Below, one piece after another: positions 40,248 through 42,935 of a stretch of 42,935 bases of DNA (its first letter is position 1; every line of letters starts with the position of its first letter). The stretch is taken from NCBI GenBank assembly GCA_017403825.1, contig JAFRDO010000090.1:1-42935 (forward strand). Reading direction: 5' to 3'. The notes under the pieces are model-generated. The model saw only the letters and a list, made by a program, of their open reading frames with translations. It was not told where the DNA came from and searched no databases. Both the position numbers and the translations under genes were made by a program. This stretch comes from Kiritimatiellia bacterium (lineage in GTDB: Bacteria > Verrucomicrobiota > Kiritimatiellia > RFP12 > UBA1067).

Positions 40248-42022
40248 GCAGCGGTTATCTTGCGCTCGAGCTCTTCCTTCAGCGCGGCGAACTCGGGTGT
40301 GTCGGACGGCTTGTCGTTCCAGTCGATGAAGGTCTGCTGGAGGTCCATGAAGAACTTGCGCGTTTCGGCCTTCTCCTTGAACCCGTATTCGCCGAGAAGG
40401 GCCTTCTCCACGACGTCGAACATGACTCGCTGGCGCGCGGCGGGCGTTGTGGCGTCCGTGTCCGAGAATGCGTTCTGCTGCAGATAGACGGCGTCGAGGA
40501 ACTCGGCCTTCAGGTAGGTCGTGAAGTCGGCAAGGGACGTTCCTTCCTCGCCGACGACCTTCATCATTTGTCCGACCTCGTTGCCCTTGCGCAGTATGCC
40601 ACGCGCACGTTCGACGCGGTCTTGCTCGATGACGGAATTGTAGTGGCTCCAGCTTTCCAGCGGGTCGATTGCCGGGTAGCGCCGGGCGTCAGAGCGGGCG
40701 CGGGAGAGCCCGTGGAAGCCGCCGACGACCTTGAGCGTCGCCTGCGTCACCGGCTCGTCGAAGTTTCCGCCCGCCGGCGAGACAGTTCCGCCGATCGTGA
40801 CGGAGCCAGTCTCGCCGTTGCGCAGGCGCACGCGTCCCGCGCGCTCGTAGAACGCGGCGATGCGCGACTCGAGATAGGCCGGGAACGCCTCTTCGCCCGG
40901 AATCTCCTCCAGACGGCCGGAAAGTTCGCGCATCGCCTGCGCCCAGCGGCTCGTGGAGTCCGCCAGCACCAGCACGTTGAGGCCCTGCTGCCGGAAGTAT
41001 TCTGCAAGCGTTACCGCCGTGTATACCGACGCTTCGCGCGACGCGACAGGCATGGACGACGTGTTGCAGATTATGATCGTGCGCTGCATCAGTGACTGGC
41101 CGGTCTTCGGGTCGACGATCTCCGGGAATTCCTTCAGCGTTTCCACGACCTCGCCGGCGCGCTCGCCGCAGGCGGCGGAGATCACGATGTCAACCTTCGC
41201 GTAGCGGGCGGTCGTCTGCTGAAGCACCGTCTTGCCGGCGCCGAAGGGTCCGGGAATGCAGTAGGTGCCGCCGACGGCGACGGGGAAGAACGTGTCGATC
41301 GTGCGGACAGTCGTCTCCAGGGTTTCCGTGGGCTCTAGGCGCTCGGCGAAGCAGCGGATCGGAACCTTGACCGGCCAGCGCTGCATCATCTGCACCTTGA
41401 CTGGCTGCGCGGACGCTGCGCCGGAAGCCTGGGACGCAGGGGTCAGCTCGGCTATCGTGTCCGTCACCGTGTAGTCTCCTGCCGGGGCGATGGACGTGAC
41501 GGTGTGGACTCCCTTGAGGGCGAACGGCGCCATTATCTTGTGCCCGGGCATGGTCTTGTTGTCGAAGATGCCTTCCGTCACCCACCCTAGCACGTCTCCG
41601 GCGGAGACGCGGTCTCCGACCTTCGCCGTCGGGTGGAAGTCCCACTTGCGGTCGCGCGGAAGTCCCGGAAGGTACATGCCGCGCTGGAGGAAGTAGCCTG
41701 CGTCGCTGGATATTTGCCCTGCGGCCTTTGCAAGCTCGGCAAGCGGGTTCTGGAGCCCGTCGTAGACCTGCGCCAGCATGCCTGGGCCGAGCTCGGCGGC
41801 AAGCAGCTCGCCGGTGAACTCCACCGGCGTCCCCACCGTGAGGTCGGTTGTGGACTCGAACACCTGCATGTCGCAGAACTTGCCGCGCACGCGGACGATC
41901 TCGGCCATGAGGCGCTGTTCGCCGAGCATGGCGTATCCGACCTCGTTCTGTGCGACTGCGCCGTCGAACGCGACGGTAATCATGTTTCCGTTGACGCCTG
42001 TGATCTTGCCTGTGGTTGTCAT
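40235..42022 (-). CDS. atpA: V/A-type ATPase catalytic subunit A
   Basis: A 595-aa catalytic subunit of the rotary V/A-type ATPase, which pumps H+ or Na+ or makes ATP at the membrane. Present are the N-terminal beta-barrel, the A-subunit non-homologous insert (WDFHPTAKVGDRVSAGDVLG), Walker A GPFGAGKT (258-265), CGERAGEVVETLKEFPEI, LADSTSRWAQAMRELSGRLE and EEAFPAYLESRIAAFYERAG. The ion cannot be read from this subunit. It follows the DUF2764 and E-subunit genes in the same operon; further subunits may lie beyond the left end of the operon but are not here, since this gene is convergent with the protease. Confidence 0.96.
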   Translation of the reverse strand: MTTTGKITGVNGNMITVAFDGAVAQNEVGYAMLGEQRLMAEIVRVRGKFCDMQVFESTTDLTVGTPVEFTGELLAAELGPGMLAQVYDGLQNPLAELAKAAGQISSDAGYFLQRGMYLPGLPRDRKWDFHPTAKVGDRVSAGDVLGWVTEGIFDNKTMPGHKIMAPFALKGVHTVTSIAPAGDYTVTDTIAELTPASQASGAASAQPVKVQMMQRWPVKVPIRCFAERLEPTETLETTVRTIDTFFPVAVGGTYCIPGPFGAGKTVLQQTTARYAKVDIVISAACGERAGEVVETLKEFPEIVDPKTGQSLMQRTIIICNTSSMPVASREASVYTAVTLAEYFRQQGLNVLVLADSTSRWAQAMRELSGRLEEIPGEEAFPAYLESRIAAFYERAGRVRLRNGETGSVTIGGTVSPAGGNFDEPVTQATLKVVGGFHGLSRARSDARRYPAIDPLESWSHYNSVIEQDRVERARGILRKGNEVGQMMKVVGEEGTSLADFTTYLKAEFLDAVYLQQNAFSDTDATTPAARQRVMFDVVEKALLGEYGFKEKAETRKFFMDLQQTFIDWNDKPSDTPEFAALKEELERKITAAYRS

Positions 42023-42040
42023 AGCGGGATTGGTGTGGTT

Positions 42041-42508
42041 TTATGAAATGTCGTTTGCCGGTTGCCCTGCCTCGGCGGTTAGGCGGTCGAAGGCGGCGAG
42101 GCCTTTTTCCGCAGAGATTGCGTCGCGCTTCAAGGCTATCTTGAGCCGCACGGCGTATGTGGCGAGAGCGCCCTTGCCGAGCGGGGACGAGGGAGGGGTC
42201 AGCTCGCCGGCCGCGTCCCACCACGTCTTGTCGAGCAGCTCCTCGCGCCGAAGGATGTCCTTTTCCTGGAAGCAGGCCAGCACCCTCGCGCGCCAGTGCA
42301 GCGAGCAGCCTTCCGCCGGACGCTTCCAGCGCTCTCCGCCGCGCGCTTCCGCGGCAGCGTTGCGCATCTGCGTCTCAAGGTCCTTCCACTCCGCCGGCGG
42401 CTCGCAGGCCTCGTCGCCCGCAAGCGAGCGGAACTTCTCCCAAGTCATGGGAGCCGGGGCTCCGAACGCTAGCGCCGGCAGGCTGGACACGAGGTAGTCG
42501 GTCATCAT
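42041..42508 (-). CDS. DUF2764 family protein of the V-type ATPase operon
   Basis: A 155-aa soluble protein with no known motif. Its place between the E and A subunit genes, length and N-terminus (YLVSSLPALAFGAPAPMTW) fit DUF2764, found in chlamydial and related PVC V-ATPase operons. Likely an assembly or stator-associated factor, by context only. It starts 9 nt after the E gene and ends 18 nt before the A gene. Confidence 0.8.
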   Translation of the reverse strand: MMTDYLVSSLPALAFGAPAPMTWEKFRSLAGDEACEPPAEWKDLETQMRNAAAEARGGERWKRPAEGCSLHWRARVLACFQEKDILRREELLDKTWWDAAGELTPPSSPLGKGALATYAVRLKIALKRDAISAEKGLAAFDRLTAEAGQPANDIS

Positions 42509-42517
42509 GGAGCCGGT

Positions 42518-42935
42518 TCAGCCCTTGAGCAGTTTCGCGAGTTCGGGGCGAAGGCGCTTGGCCAGCTCGGTGGCGATGACTTCGCCAGTGAAGGCGTGCT
42601 CGACCCGGCCGCCGTCCAGACGGACGCTGAACCCTGTTCCGAGCGTCTCGTCGGTGACTACGGTGAAGCCTCCTGACGCGGCGAGCTGCGCCCTCAGGGC
42701 GGCTGCGAGCTTTTCGCCGGCTGCGATTTCGCCTGGGCCTGTCATGTCCTTGATGGCATTGGCGACGAGCCCTGCGGCAGTCGCGTCGTCAGCCAGGGCA
42801 AGGTCGACGTCCTTCACAAGAAGCTTGTCCAGCAGCGCGGTCACTGCATCGCGCACGCCGATCACGGCGTCGCGGGCGGCCTGGCGAATCGTTTCCTCGG
42901 CGCGGCTGGTGGCGGCGGCGGATTCGCGGGCGGCA
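42518..42935 (-). CDS. atpE: V/A-type ATPase subunit E, 5' end outside window
   Basis: The C-terminal ~138 codons of a peripheral-stalk subunit. The visible N-terminal part is Ala/Arg/Glu-rich (AEETIRQAARDAVIGVRDAV), the long helix of subunit E, followed by a mixed alpha/beta C-terminal domain ending AKLLKG. The frame has no stop to the right edge, so it begins outside the window; a GTG at 42865 is internal. The call rests on operon position and helix pattern. Confidence 0.75.
   Translation of the reverse strand, partial: AARESAAATSRAEETIRQAARDAVIGVRDAVTALLDKLLVKDVDLALADDATAAGLVANAIKDMTGPGEIAAGEKLAAALRAQLAASGGFTVVTDETLGTGFSVRLDGGRVEHAFTGEVIATELAKRLRPELAKLLKG

Noticed and set aside
1..42935. 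tRNA, rRNA or riboswitch genes
   Set aside because: Gaps longer than 100 bp were read for cloverleaf or known aptamer features; none was seen by eye. A covariance-model search would be needed to exclude small RNAs.

Overview
The window is GC-rich DNA, dense with genes, from a bacterium that looks like a member of the PVC superphylum, most likely a gut-type Kiritimatiellota/Lentisphaerota/Verrucomicrobiota lineage. This placement is an inference. It rests on a V/A-type ATPase operon containing a DUF2764 gene, WbsX/GH99-like secreted proteins, right-handed beta-helix proteins, large NPNGVWS-type secreted modules and AAA/DUF4143 ATPases. I saw no tRNA, rRNA or CRISPR array.

Left flank (1-4.7 kb): a DEAD-box RNA helicase open at the left edge; gdhA behind a near-consensus sigma-54 promoter; a convergent AraC-family regulator with a repeat-rich upstream region; and a lower-GC island with 17-bp and 34-bp repeats leading into an AAA/DUF4143 ATPase (4707-6068).

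Central accessory region (6.1-27.3 kb): a long plus-strand run of exported carbohydrate-active proteins. It holds two GH99/WbsX-like proteins, an 867-aa three-module surface-type protein, three different clan GH-A glycosidases, two GH110-like beta-helix proteins, a further beta-helix protein and an alpha/alpha-toroid protein. Many neighbours overlap by 1-4 nt (TAATG, ATGA, GTGA), so they are probably co-transcribed and translationally coupled. The set suggests breakdown of a complex, possibly galactose-containing glycan outside the cytoplasm. Between the intact genes lie broken pieces of the same genes: 5' ends, 3' ends, a duplicated promoter-plus-signal-peptide cassette, an internally deleted GH99 copy, and a glycosidase cut off by a truncated ATPase. 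GGGGACAGTCCCC-type palindromes sit at or beside several junctions. A hipBA-type toxin-antitoxin pair, with a clear promoter/operator array and an Asn in place of the expected catalytic Asp of HipA, lies near the right end.

Right flank (27.3-42.9 kb): a GDPD-HAD fusion lipoprotein next to a GlpT/UhpT-type transporter, a DUF192 protein, rlmN, a CE7-type acetyl xylan esterase, uvrB, an amidase, galM, gltX, an RsmC-like methyltransferase, a site-2-type protease, and part of the V-type ATPase operon (A, DUF2764, E). At five of these genes an extended -10 (TGGTATAAT or close) ends 6-10 nt before the start codon, leaving no room for a Shine-Dalgarno site. They are probably leaderless or nearly so.

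All assignments come from reading motifs by eye. No database search was possible, and percent identities were counted by hand.
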